Source: Saprospiraceae bacterium (GTDB lineage Bacteria; Bacteroidota; Bacteroidia; Chitinophagales; Saprospiraceae). From it: a stretch of 64,000 nucleotides of DNA. Position numbers and translations under genes: made by a program. The stretch spans positions 124,001 to 188,000 of the forward strand of contig JADJJL010000007.1 of the NCBI GenBank assembly GCA_016710265.1, read 5' to 3'. This document shows, in pieces, positions 28,870-38,492 of this stretch (position 1 is its first letter; each line of letters starts with the position of its first letter). The notes under the pieces are model-generated. The model ran no database searches. It saw only the letters and a program-made list of their open reading frames with translations, and was not told the origin of the DNA.

Positions 28870-30200
28870 TTGGAAATCAAGGCGAAATTATTTAAAGCAA
28901 TAGATGAGATTTTGATTGGATTGTCAGCTGATCCAATCTTAATTGCGGTCAGCGGGGAGTAGATTCAATGGTTTTAGCAGACTGCCTAAATAAAAAAGGA
29001 ATACCAATTGCAATTGCACATTGTAACTACCATTTGAGAGATGAGGATTCTAAACTTGATGCAAAATTGGTCAAGGAATGGACTTTATTACATGGCTTGA
29101 CCTTTCATATTGGTGAATTCCCAATTGAGCCAAACACTCAAGGAATCCAAGACAAAGCTAGAAAAATGAGACTATCTTATTTTCAAGAATTAATGAGCGA
29201 ATTCGGATACAAATATCTCTTTACAGCTCATCATCAGGATGATGCCATAGAAAATTTTTTATTTAGGCTATTAAATGGTTCTGGTTTACGGGGTCTTACA
29301 ACAATTGAACAAAAAAATCAATACTCAATCAAACCATTTCACAATATTAGCAAAGTTGAATTAATTGAATATGCTGTTAAATTTGAGGTTCCATTTAGGG
29401 AAGATTTAAGCAATCATTCAAATAAATATTCAAGAAACAAAATCAGAAATAAATTGAAACCACTGCTTGAAGAAATTAAACCAGGTTATAAAACAGCTAT
29501 TTTGCAATCCATACATATTCTTGAAAATGCTCAAAAATATTTAACACATCAAAAAAATGTTTGGAAAAATATTAATGTCCATTATCATAAAACACATATT
29601 TCAATCAACAAACCAGTCCAGCTAGAATATTACTTATTGAACGAATTCCTAATTGATTTTGGTTTTAATTATAGCGTATTGGAAGATCTTCAAAATCAAA
29701 TTGATACCTCTGCGCGAACTTTTTTTTCTACTGCGGGCTATAAAATAACAACAGGAAAAGACATATTAATTTTGGAACAAATAGGATCTCAGAGTGATGA
29801 AATGGTAAGATACATTGAATTTGTGCCTTCTGAAATTTTATCCTCCAATTGGATGATATACCTGGATATAATTATTGAGAGTGAGGTGGATTTCTTTCAA
29901 GACAACCAATTTAATAAAATATATTTTGATTTCGACCAAATTAAAATGCCGTTAAAAATTCGAAACTTTTACAGTGGAGATAAAATTAAAATGCTTGGAA
30001 TGCACGGTAAAGCTAAAAAAGTAAAAAAAATGTTTTCGGATCATAGGGTAGATTCAGTATCGAAAAGAGCTTGGCCCATCATTGAATCAGAAAATGAAAT
30101 TATTTGGATTCCATCATTAGGAATGTCAGAAAATGTAAAAATCACAGCTAAAACAAGTAAAATAGCTTGCCTTTGGTGGCAAAAACACACAGATCAATAA
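28870..30200 (+). CDS. tilS: tRNA(Ile)-lysidine synthase, frameshifted in the P-loop
   Basis: Converts cytidine 34 of the CAU-anticodon tRNA-Ile to lysidine, an essential step for AUA decoding. The open frame begins at 28968, just inside the PP-loop. The motif SGGVDS is recovered only if the G run at 28954-28957 has five bases instead of four: upstream codons give PILIAVSG and downstream codons give VDSMVLADCL. HHQDDAIENFLFRLLNGSGLRG and a C-terminal TilS domain follow. Repaired length is 443 aa from a TTG at 28870; no in-frame ATG lies upstream, so the start is uncertain. Since the gene is essential, a base-calling error is more likely than a true pseudogene. Confidence 0.85.
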
Positions 30201-30220
30201 TTTGAACTTCAGACCCTAAT

Positions 30221-31135
30221 TTACTTTTCTCTACCGAGAATATCTTTGGGTCTTTGGTCTAAAATTGGTTTCTCTCGAGGGGCTTCATTTAAAATGGTGT
30301 TATCCAATTTTACCTGATGAATCCACTTATGATTTTTATATTCTAAAGCTTCATAGGTTCCATCTGGAACAAATAGCGGACCAGTTACAGATCGAGGATC
30401 ATCAAACCTGGTGATATGATCATAAACTATTTGATGGTCCATATCATCATAACTAATAGCGCATGAAGCTTCTTCAGAATAACGAACCACTTGTCTTTGT
30501 GCATCGTAATCTTCAAGTCTCTCGTCCTTTAATTTCAAATGAGGCAATCCGAACTTCAATTCATCCTTTTCAAAAATAAATCCATCTATGATTTTAAATT
30601 TCTCTCTTCTCTGATTTTGTGAAAAGGCAAAAAACACATATTGATTATTTGACTTACCAAAAGTTCTAGGTACAATATTATAAATAAGTGCCCCATACCA
30701 ATTTGAAGAGCTGATATGATCTCTCCTGATTTTTGTATAATCTCTTTGCTCGGAAACTAATTCTACAAATCTCCCATTTGCAAACTTAATTATACCTCCA
30801 TAAAGCCAAATTCTATTTTTTGATTCAAATTGCCAAGTGTAAGCAGTTATTTTAAAATCGTGGGATTTGGCAATCAATAAACCTGGAATTCTGTCAGAAG
30901 TATCTAAATCAGAATGTTCTAAATAGGAAACCAACAAAGTGTTAAGTTGAGATTCGGCATGGGTTCTAAATTTTGGATTCTTTGAATAGGCCATTATTTC
31001 AGCCCAAAATAAAATAGAATCTTTAGAGGAATCTAAAAATAATTGAGCCCTAATAGAGCAAAAAGGCAAATAAAAAATAATAAATAAGAGAAAAAATCTA
31101 TTCAATATTCTCAAATTAAAATTGGGTAAGACCAT
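30221..31135 (-). CDS. Secreted protein of unknown function
   Basis: A 304-residue protein with a signal peptide (RFFLLFIIFYLPFCSIRAQ, cleavage near residue 31). The body contains YGALIYNIVPRTF, YVFFAFSQNQRREKFKIIDGF and EASCAISYDDMDHQIVYDHI, and ends with VPDGTYEALEYKNHKW. I recall similar proteins as a conserved Bacteroidota set of unknown role but cannot name a domain. It lies 30 bases after the SelL-like gene on the same strand, and no catalytic motif stands out. Confidence 0.65.
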   Translation of the reverse strand: MVLPNFNLRILNRFFLLFIIFYLPFCSIRAQLFLDSSKDSILFWAEIMAYSKNPKFRTHAESQLNTLLVSYLEHSDLDTSDRIPGLLIAKSHDFKITAYTWQFESKNRIWLYGGIIKFANGRFVELVSEQRDYTKIRRDHISSSNWYGALIYNIVPRTFGKSNNQYVFFAFSQNQRREKFKIIDGFIFEKDELKFGLPHLKLKDERLEDYDAQRQVVRYSEEASCAISYDDMDHQIVYDHITRFDDPRSVTGPLFVPDGTYEALEYKNHKWIHQVKLDNTILNEAPREKPILDQRPKDILGREK

Positions 31136-31164
31136 TAAAAATTAACGAAAATTAAATACTTATA

Positions 31165-31689
31165 TTATAATGATAGACAAGAAATCATACTCATATAGTC
31201 CGGTTTATCAGAAGCATAACTATGTCTAAATTCAGAAGTGATTTTACCGTCAAAAATTGAAAAAACACCAGGCATTTGAAACCCATCTCCTAATTGAACT
31301 CCCCATCCATGGCCTTTAATAATACCTGCGTCTACTCCTCTAATCCAAGATCTAAAACCGAAAAGTTGATTGAACCTGCCTTTTAATAAGCCAAAATCTT
31401 GGTATAGTTGGCAGTCTGGATCAGAAATATGCTCTAAGTGAGAGATTTTAAATTTTTCAAAATAACTCATAGCTATACTAGGCTCTGCCATATGAACCAA
31501 AACAATGGATACTTGATTTGGATTCAACTTTTTTTCTAATTCTCTGATTTCCTCAAGGGCTTCTCTACAAAAGGTACAGCCAAAATGCCTCAAAAACACC
31601 AATAGGACTTGTTTATATTTACTTATTTCCAGAATAGATTTTCCACTATGAGTTTGGAGGTTTCTAATTCTTTCCTGAATTTTGCTCAT
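31165..31689 (-). CDS. SelL-like/AhpC-TSA family redox protein
   Basis: A 174-residue thioredoxin-fold protein of the AhpC/TSA_2 (PRXL2-like) group. The redox centre is Cys38-Thr-Phe-Cys41 (FLRHFGCTFCREAL); in selenoprotein relatives the equivalent positions can be Sec. HMAEPSIAMSYF, SDPDCQLYQDFGL and MPGVFSIFDGKI follow the family pattern. It probably reduces peroxides or disulfides in the cytoplasm. Neighbour on the same strand is a secreted protein of unknown role. Confidence 0.82.
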   Translation of the reverse strand: MSKIQERIRNLQTHSGKSILEISKYKQVLLVFLRHFGCTFCREALEEIRELEKKLNPNQVSIVLVHMAEPSIAMSYFEKFKISHLEHISDPDCQLYQDFGLLKGRFNQLFGFRSWIRGVDAGIIKGHGWGVQLGDGFQMPGVFSIFDGKITSEFRHSYASDKPDYMSMISCLSL

Positions 31690-31736
31690 AAAGATAAAAA
31701 CACAGAAGATCCTATGAATGTTTATAAACCAGTTAT

Positions 31737-32663
31737 TTAGAGTGCATCATAGACCTTCATCATACTACTCACTTCCTCGGCTGATTGATTTAGCAACGTT
31801 CTTTCTGATTCGTTTAGCTTTAAATCAATTATTTTTTCAATTCCATTTCTTCCCAAAATTACGGGAACCCCTACAAAAACATTGGTAAGTCCATATTCTC
31901 CATTTAACATTGCGCAGCAAGGCAAAATCCTCTTTTCATCTTTTAGAATAGCTTCTACCATTTGTGCTGCTGCCGCTCCAGGTGCATACCAAGCGGATGT
32001 ACCCATTAATTTTACCAATTCCCCACCACCATATTTAGTTCGTTCCACAATTTTATGAAGCGACTCTTCATCTAAAAATTCCGAAACGGGAATTCCAGAA
32101 ATGGTTGTAAACCTTGGAAGCGGCACCATTGAATCTCCATGTCCACCCATTAACAGTGCTTGAATGTCTTTGGGTGATACTCCTATTGCTTCCGCAAGAA
32201 AAGCTCGATATCTTGCAGTATCTAAGATGCCAGCCATTCCAAACACCCTTGAGGAATCTAGCCCACTTATTTTGTAAGCTGCGTATGTCATAACGTCTAA
32301 AGGATTAGACACAACAATGACAATAGGGTTTTTAGAATATTGTAACGCAGCGCTCGTAACAGAATTCACAATCCCGGCATTGGTAGAAATTAAATCATCT
32401 CTGCTCATTCCGGGCTTACGGGGAAGGCCAGCTGTTATCACAATAACATCAGAATCATTGGTTAATGCATAATTATCCGTACCAATAATTCTTGTAGAAT
32501 AATAATCTACGGGCGCTTGTTGCCAAGAATCTAGTGCTTTCCCTTGAGCCATTTCTGCCTTAATGTCTACTAAAACTATTTCCTTAATAAAATCTTTGTG
32601 AGCCAATACATTTGCTACAGTAGCTCCAACATTTCCTGCACCAATAACAGTAACTTTATTCAT
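31737..32663 (-). CDS. mdh: Malate dehydrogenase
   Basis: Oxidises malate to oxaloacetate with NAD in the TCA cycle. At 308 residues it belongs to the LDH-like MDH group: NAD-binding GAGNVGATVANVLA, the substrate arginines in AGLPRKPGMSRDDL, VVSNPLDVMTY and the catalytic His in GGHGDSMVP. The ATG at 32663 is preferred over a TTG two codons upstream. sucC, another TCA-cycle gene, lies about 3 kb away on the other strand. Confidence 0.96.
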   Translation of the reverse strand: MNKVTVIGAGNVGATVANVLAHKDFIKEIVLVDIKAEMAQGKALDSWQQAPVDYYSTRIIGTDNYALTNDSDVIVITAGLPRKPGMSRDDLISTNAGIVNSVTSAALQYSKNPIVIVVSNPLDVMTYAAYKISGLDSSRVFGMAGILDTARYRAFLAEAIGVSPKDIQALLMGGHGDSMVPLPRFTTISGIPVSEFLDEESLHKIVERTKYGGGELVKLMGTSAWYAPGAAAAQMVEAILKDEKRILPCCAMLNGEYGLTNVFVGVPVILGRNGIEKIIDLKLNESERTLLNQSAEEVSSMMKVYDAL

Positions 32664-32691
32664 TTTCAAACGTTAAATTTATAAATCGCCG

Positions 32692-32699
32692 CAAAACTA
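32692..32699 (-). promoter_or_regulatory. -7 element for mdh
   Basis: On the minus strand TAGTTTTG matches TAnnTTTG and ends 28 bases before the mdh ATG, giving a leader of about 20 bases. Confidence 0.45.
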
Positions 32700-32723
32700 A
32701 TCAGTAGTTTGATCAAGTTGTTG

Positions 32724-32731
32724 TAATTTTG
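32724..32731 (+). promoter_or_regulatory. -7 element for the first M43 protease gene
   Basis: TAATTTTG matches TAnnTTTG and ends 29 bases before the ATG at 32761. With the mdh element it forms a back-to-back promoter pair in the 97-base divergent gap. Confidence 0.45.
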
Positions 32732-32760
32732 TCATAAATTTGAAATTAATTAAACCTACA

Positions 32761-34278
32761 ATGTATAAAATATTCACATTTTCGATTTTTCTCATTTTGG
32801 GAACTGAGTTATTCTCTCAAATTAAACCATATGGGTTTTGTGGCACTTCTCCTGAAGATCAGTTGATTATCAGAGATAGAATGTTTCAAAATAGAGAAAA
32901 AATGGATAAACTTGTTCAAGTGAGAACGGGTGCTATCCGATATATTCCTGTTAACTATCACCTGGCGGCCAATACAGATGGTACTGGTAGAATGAGAATT
33001 GTAAATGTATATACTAACTTATGTGCCATCAATAAACTTTTTGAAGCACATGAGATTCAATTTTATCTTAGAAATATTAATTTCATCAATAACACTGCTT
33101 TATACGATGACCCAAGTAGTGCCCTTGGATCAGCCTGGTGTAATAGTTTGGCAAATAATAATCGAAATGCTGTCAATATTATTTGTGCAAGAGTAGCAAA
33201 TAAACCAGAACCTGGTGTTTTAGCGTTTTACAATCCAGGAGGAGATTATATTGTTTCCGGTATTGGTAGTGTCAATGCAAATGGAACTACACTTGCTCAT
33301 GAAATTGGTCATTTTTTTAGTTTAGCACATACTTTTTATGGTTGGGAATCAACTACTTATTCTTGCAACACACCGACTCCTTTAACGGTTTTTATTGGGG
33401 GGCAATCCGTCCAAGTGGAGTATGTCAATAGAGATAAAAGAATTAATGGGCAATTGGTTTGCAAAATTGCTGCAGATGGATTTTGCGACACACCTGCGGA
33501 TTACAATCTTGGCTTTGGCTGGAATGGTGGCTGTGTATATTCTGGTTGTGCCGTTGATCCTGATGGTGACACTTTAGATCCAGATGAAAGAAATATGATG
33601 AGTTACTTTTTAAGTTGTCTCCAAACTTTTACCACAGAACAGGTTGCAGCTATCAATCGAGATTACAATGGAAATCATAGAAATTATTTGAAAGCAGCTT
33701 TTACACCCCAAAATGTAGTTCCTTCAGAAATTAATATCATTTCGCCAATAGATCAATCAGTCACTGAAGGTTTTAATATTGTAAAATTTCAATGGGAGCC
33801 AGTGCCTAATGCAACACATTATTTAGTTGAGTATGGGGAAACTTCACTAACCAATAAAAATGTCAGCTTCATCACTAAAAGAACCGATACAACTTTAACC
33901 AATCTGGTTTCTAATAAAAGGTATGCATATAGGGTTTTTGCATACAACAACACACACTTTTGTCATGCTATCATGAATCCTATCAGTTTTGTAACTGGCA
34001 AATTTTCAGTTTCCACCAAAGATATTACGACTAGTATCCAAAGTATTAATTGGTACCAGGTATCAGAGTTAGAATTAGAATTCAATGTCAATTCAATTAA
34101 TGCAGTTTCATCAAATATTGAACTCTTTAATATGCAAGGTAAAAAAGTATTTAGCCAATATTTAAATTTACAAACAGGGGCCAATCAAATTTCAATAAAC
34201 TTTCCGGTGAAGGGAACCTATTTATATAGGGTTTCATCCACCAGCGGTGCTTTAAGCGGAAAGTGCCTTATACTTTAA
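32761..34278 (+). CDS. T9SS-exported M43 (pappalysin-like) zinc metalloprotease
   Basis: A 505-residue secreted protease. A signal peptide (YKIFTFSIFLILGTELFSQ) precedes the metzincin domain, with the zinc motif HEIGHFFSLAH at 180-190 and the Met-turn in ERNMMSYF. A fibronectin-III-like module follows (FNIVKFQWEPVPNATHYLVEY), and a T9SS sorting domain ends the protein (NIELFNMQGKKVF, GTYLYRVSS). The frame extends to a TTG at 32740, but the ATG at 32761 gives the normal signal peptide. A paralogue with the same layout starts 22 bases downstream. The protein substrate is unknown. Confidence 0.88.
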   Translation: MYKIFTFSIFLILGTELFSQIKPYGFCGTSPEDQLIIRDRMFQNREKMDKLVQVRTGAIRYIPVNYHLAANTDGTGRMRIVNVYTNLCAINKLFEAHEIQFYLRNINFINNTALYDDPSSALGSAWCNSLANNNRNAVNIICARVANKPEPGVLAFYNPGGDYIVSGIGSVNANGTTLAHEIGHFFSLAHTFYGWESTTYSCNTPTPLTVFIGGQSVQVEYVNRDKRINGQLVCKIAADGFCDTPADYNLGFGWNGGCVYSGCAVDPDGDTLDPDERNMMSYFLSCLQTFTTEQVAAINRDYNGNHRNYLKAAFTPQNVVPSEINIISPIDQSVTEGFNIVKFQWEPVPNATHYLVEYGETSLTNKNVSFITKRTDTTLTNLVSNKRYAYRVFAYNNTHFCHAIMNPISFVTGKFSVSTKDITTSIQSINWYQVSELELEFNVNSINAVSSNIELFNMQGKKVFSQYLNLQTGANQISINFPVKGTYLYRVSSTSGALSGKCLIL

Positions 34279-34300
34279 TAGATCTTTAAATTATCAACCT

Positions 34301-35770
34301 ATGCAAATACGACTCATGTTGTTGTCGTGTATTTTTGTCATTTATTCTTCTATTGTTTGCAATAGTCAAGAGAACCCTTGTGGCACGAGCCACACTGACC
34401 AAAGGAAAATGTTAGAATTACAAGCTAAACTTCCTGAATTAAATCATTATCAAGAAGGAGGATTAATACAAGTTCCAATTCAGGTTCATATGCTATTGAC
34501 CGATGAAGGCAATGGAATTTATAATTTATTGCATTTAGATGAAGCATTGTGTACTTTAAATAAAGATTTTGAACAAACAGGATTTCAGTTCTATATGGAA
34601 CAGAATATAAACTATATCAGAAGCTCAAAATGGAATGATCATGAAAATTTTAGAGATGGAATTGAGATGATGAAAGTAAACAACTTTCCTGATGTAGTAA
34701 ATTGTTATATTGTTTCAAATCCTGCTGGCAATTGTGGCTATTTTGCGTGGGATGGAGATGCCGTCGCACTCAGTAAATCCTGTCTTGGCGGAGGATCCCA
34801 TACTTGGGCACATGAACTTGGTCACTATTTTTCATTGCCACACACATTTTATGGATGGGAAGGGATTTCATACAGTGGAAAAACTCCTACCAGTGAATAT
34901 CAATCCAGGGTTTGGACACAAATAGAGAATGTAAACAGAGTTAACTGTAAAGATCAAGCCGATGGTTATTGCGATACTCCACCAGATTATATCAGTTCAA
35001 GATGGTCTTGTGATGAAAATAAACAAAGTTCATATTTTTTAAAAGACATAGACAGTGTATCATTTCAAGTTGATGGAAGTCTATTTATGTCTTATTCAAA
35101 TGATCGATGCATGAATCGATTCACAGCCGATCAATCTGAGGCTATGCAAAAATTTTTGAATTTCAATAGGTCAAGATTATTGCGAACAAATATTTTTCCA
35201 ATGTATATGGAAAGCTTGGACAAAACAGTAATGACCCCATTGGATTCTTCTGTAGTAGCTGATCAAAATGTAACTTTCAGTTGGCCCAAAATAGAAGGAG
35301 CCGAAGGTTATATTTTTCAACTTGCCCGTAACTCTGCTTTTACGATTACCGTCAAATTTATTTCACTAAATACAAATCAAATTACAATTGATAATTTAGT
35401 AAGTGGAAGAAATTATTACTGGAGGGTGAAGCCTTTTAATAAATATGATTTTTGTTACAAAGTATCTGATACAAGGTTTTTTCAATATTCCACTATTTCT
35501 TCAGTTTCAATAAATCAAAATGCAAATTCTAATATTACAATTTATCCAAATCCTGCTTTTAATTCTAATGAAGTTTTGATCCAATCTGAATTAGATGAAA
35601 TCACTAAAGTAATATTAATAAATCAGTTAGGTCAAAAAATAAGAACAATTTCTGAAAAAGTTCATGAAAATTTAATTTTATTAAAAACTCAAGATCTACA
35701 GAAAGGAATCTATTTTGTTACTATTGAAACAAATCATAAAATATTTACAAAAAAACTATTGATAAAATAG
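34301..35770 (+). CDS. T9SS-exported M43 zinc metalloprotease, second copy
   Basis: A 489-residue paralogue of the preceding gene. It has a signal peptide ending near VCNSQ, the same opening ENPCGTSHTDQRKM (compare GFCGTSPEDQLII), the zinc motif HELGHYFSLPH at 171-181 and Met-turn LFMSYSNDRC. A fibronectin-III-like module (DQNVTFSWPKIEGAEGYIFQL) and a sorting domain (ITIYPNPAFNSNEVLIQ, ending FTKKLLIK) follow. The first copy contains an extra cysteine-rich stretch before the Met-turn. The tandem order and 22-base gap suggest duplication and co-transcription. The following sucC gene is only 10 bases away. Confidence 0.88.
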   Translation: MQIRLMLLSCIFVIYSSIVCNSQENPCGTSHTDQRKMLELQAKLPELNHYQEGGLIQVPIQVHMLLTDEGNGIYNLLHLDEALCTLNKDFEQTGFQFYMEQNINYIRSSKWNDHENFRDGIEMMKVNNFPDVVNCYIVSNPAGNCGYFAWDGDAVALSKSCLGGGSHTWAHELGHYFSLPHTFYGWEGISYSGKTPTSEYQSRVWTQIENVNRVNCKDQADGYCDTPPDYISSRWSCDENKQSSYFLKDIDSVSFQVDGSLFMSYSNDRCMNRFTADQSEAMQKFLNFNRSRLLRTNIFPMYMESLDKTVMTPLDSSVVADQNVTFSWPKIEGAEGYIFQLARNSAFTITVKFISLNTNQITIDNLVSGRNYYWRVKPFNKYDFCYKVSDTRFFQYSTISSVSINQNANSNITIYPNPAFNSNEVLIQSELDEITKVILINQLGQKIRTISEKVHENLILLKTQDLQKGIYFVTIETNHKIFTKKLLIK

Positions 35771-35780
35771 AAATACAATC

Positions 35781-36982
35781 ATGAATTTACACGAGTATCA
35801 AGGCAAGGCTATATTAAAAAAATTTGGAGTTACAGTTCAAGAAGGTATTCTAATTGAAGATTCTTCAAAAGCTGAAGCTGCATTTGAAGAATTACAAAAA
35901 TTAACTGGAACAAAATATGCAGTTGTAAAAGCACAGATTCATGCAGGAGGACGAGGCAAAGGAGGAGGGGTTAAACTTGCAAAAATTTAGACGAAGTTAA
36001 AAATTATACTTCCAATATTTTAGGCATGATGCTTAAAACCCCGCAAACACCTGGAGGAATGGAAGGCCCGGGTAAATTGGTTAAAAAAGTACTTTTAGCC
36101 GAAGATAGTTACGCTCCTGATTTTGAAGCGTGTAAAGAATATTATTTTTCCATTTTAACTGATCGAGGATCCCAAACCAATGTCATTATATATTCAACAC
36201 AGGGTGGAATGGATATAGAAAAGGTAGCAGAAGAAACTCCTGAATTGGTCCATAAGGAATTTATTGACCCCGCGCTAGGTATTCAAGAATTTCAGTTGAG
36301 AAAAATTGCCTTTAATTTAGACTTAAGTGGGTTGGCTTTTAAAGAAATGTGCATATTTGTTAAAAAGGCCTACCAAGCTTATTTGGAAACTGATGCTAGT
36401 CTTATAGAAATTAATCCTTGCCTTAAGAATAATCAAAACAAAATCATTGCTGTAGATTGTAAATTTTCTATAGATGACAATGCTCTTTATAAGCATTTGG
36501 ACATCGAAGAAATGAGAGATGAAAATGAGGAAGATCCAACGGAAGTTGAAGCAAGAAATTTTAATTTAAACTATGTAAAACTTGACGGAAATGTTGGTTG
36601 CATGGTCAATGGAGCTGGACTTGCAATGGCTACAATGGATATCATTAAAATGGCTGGAGGAAGTCCTGCCAACTTTTTGGATGTAGGAGGAACCGCTGAT
36701 GCCGCTAGGGTTGAGCAGGCTTTTAGAATAATTTTAAAGGACCCCTCTGTTAAAGCAATTTTGGTAAATATTTTTGGAGGAATTGTACGTTGTGATAGAG
36801 TAGCGCAGGGCATAGTAGACGCCTATAAAAATATGGGCAATATTCATGTCCCAATTATAGTCAGATTACAAGGAACCAATGCAGAACAAGCTAAAGAGAT
36901 TATTGATTCGTCTGGCTTAGAAGTACATTCAGCAATTGCTTTACAAGAAGCAGCAGATTTAGTAACCAAAGTTCTATCCTGA
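35781..36982 (+). CDS. sucC: Succinate-CoA ligase (ADP-forming) subunit beta, frameshifted
   Basis: Beta subunit of the TCA-cycle enzyme that makes ATP from succinyl-CoA. The frame breaks after GGRGKGGGVKLAK, where a run of five A (35981-35985) should have six. With the extra base it reads KNLDEVKNYTSNILGMML and joins the second part (36026-36982) into a 400-residue protein, close to the usual length. The ATP-grasp domain (MNLHEYQGKAILKKFGV, HAGGRGKGGG), INPCLKN, CMVNGAGLAMATMD, GGSPANFLDVGG and NIFGGIVRCD are all present. sucD is not adjacent. An essential-pathway gene broken in a homopolymer points to sequence error. Confidence 0.92.
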
Positions 36983-36992
36983 AAAACTTGAG

Positions 36993-38219
36993 ATGGAAAC
37001 CATCTCTTTATCGAGACTATATCAACAAATTAGTAGGGTAGTTTCACTCAACTTTTCTGATCCTATTTGGATAACTGCTGAAATTCTCCAACTTAAATTA
37101 GTAAAAGAGCACTACTATATTGAATTAGCGGAAAAAGGAATTGATCAGGAATTGATTGCTCAAGCTTCTGCAGTGATTTGGAAGTCTAAAGCTTTTTCTA
37201 TTAAAGAAAAAATTAATATTGACATCCAACAAATTCTTAAACCTGGCAATGAAACACGGTTGAAGATCCAAGTTGATTTTCATTCCAAATATGGTTTAAA
37301 ACTTATCATATTAGATATTGATAAAGCTTTTCACGATGGAAAAATAAGTCAAAAAAGAATTCAAATCATGCAAACTTTAATGAATGAAGGTTTGTGGCAG
37401 AAAAACAGGCAAACCAAAATTCCATTGGTATTTTGTAGAATAGCAATCATTAGTAGCCAGACTGCAGAAGGATACAATGACTTTGTCGCTCATCTTAAAA
37501 ACAATGAATTTGGATATAAATTTGAATTAAGCTTGTTTCAAAGCAGTATGCAAGGCGCTAAAACGGAAGAGGAAGTCAGCGCATCAATTGATAAGATCAA
37601 TAGAATTAAGTTGGCATTTGATTGTATTGTATTAATCAGAGGAGGTGGTTCTAAATCTGATTTATTTGATTTTGATACCTATCAAATATCAAAATCAATA
37701 TGCAGGTCTAAATTGCCAGTTTTCTCAGGAATTGGCCATCAAAATGATGAATCACTTGCTGACCTAAATTCCTGTATATCGTTTAAAACTCCTACTGCTG
37801 TTGCCGAATATATAATATCCCATACATCCTCATTTGAATCTTCTTTTCTAAACGTTTTTGAAAATATACGATCTGAAATTCATGAAAAGATATTTACTCA
37901 TTCTTTACAACTGAGTCAGTTAAATCAAAAAATTAGTTCCTATTTGTTTAAAAGAACATCCAACGAATTTTTAAATATTAATAAGTTGAATGAAAAAATA
38001 TCATTTGGAATTCACCAAATTATTCTTTCATCTTTTCAGAATTTACTATGGATAGAATCAAAAATACAACAAAATGATCCTGACTTGGTCTTAAAAAATG
38101 GTTTTACATTCATTGTTCAAAATAACATAAGGATCAGAAGAGTTAAAGATTTAGATAAGAGTGACAACGTTGAAATTGTCTGGGCGGATGGTAAATTGAA
38201 TGTATTAGTTAAACCTTAA
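36993..38219 (+). CDS. xseA: Exodeoxyribonuclease VII large subunit
   Basis: Catalytic subunit of exonuclease VII, which degrades single-stranded DNA to short oligonucleotides in repair. The 408 residues begin with an OB-fold (SLSRLYQQISRVVSLNF, PIWITAEILQLKL). The nuclease core follows (RIAIISSQTAEGYNDFVAHL, DCIVLIRGGGSKSDLFDFD, PVFSGIGHQNDESLADLNS, KTPTAVAEYI), then a coiled coil and a C-terminal segment. It lies 10 bases after sucC and 11 before xseB. Confidence 0.94.
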   Translation: METISLSRLYQQISRVVSLNFSDPIWITAEILQLKLVKEHYYIELAEKGIDQELIAQASAVIWKSKAFSIKEKINIDIQQILKPGNETRLKIQVDFHSKYGLKLIILDIDKAFHDGKISQKRIQIMQTLMNEGLWQKNRQTKIPLVFCRIAIISSQTAEGYNDFVAHLKNNEFGYKFELSLFQSSMQGAKTEEEVSASIDKINRIKLAFDCIVLIRGGGSKSDLFDFDTYQISKSICRSKLPVFSGIGHQNDESLADLNSCISFKTPTAVAEYIISHTSSFESSFLNVFENIRSEIHEKIFTHSLQLSQLNQKISSYLFKRTSNEFLNINKLNEKISFGIHQIILSSFQNLLWIESKIQQNDPDLVLKNGFTFIVQNNIRIRRVKDLDKSDNVEIVWADGKLNVLVKP

Positions 38220-38230
38220 ATGAAATTTAA

Positions 38231-38416
38231 ATGAAAAGATTAAATTACTCAGAGGCATATAATGAAATTGAAAATATTTTAGATAAAATCCAGAATCCTA
38301 ACTTCCCAATTGACCAATTAGAATTAGAATTAAAGCGGGCAAAAGAATTGGTCGAGCAGTGCAAAAACACATTAAGAAAATTACAAGCTGAAGCTGAAAA
38401 TAATGATCCTATTTAA
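38231..38416 (+). CDS. xseB: Exodeoxyribonuclease VII small subunit
   Basis: A 61-residue helical protein (NYSEAYNEIENILDKIQN, LELELKRAKELVEQCKNTL) typical of XseB, several copies of which bind one XseA. Position directly after xseA confirms the assignment. Confidence 0.93.
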   Translation: MKRLNYSEAYNEIENILDKIQNPNFPIDQLELELKRAKELVEQCKNTLRKLQAEAENNDPI

Positions 38417-38492
38417 TATGAATCAATTAGATTAACTTTGAATTTTTAACCAATTTGTGACAAGAAAATAACTTTAAAACGCTATTTAGAAT

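Noticed and set aside
36026..36982. A stand-alone ATP-grasp C-terminal protein after sucC
   Set aside because: It is the rest of sucC after a one-base loss in an A run.
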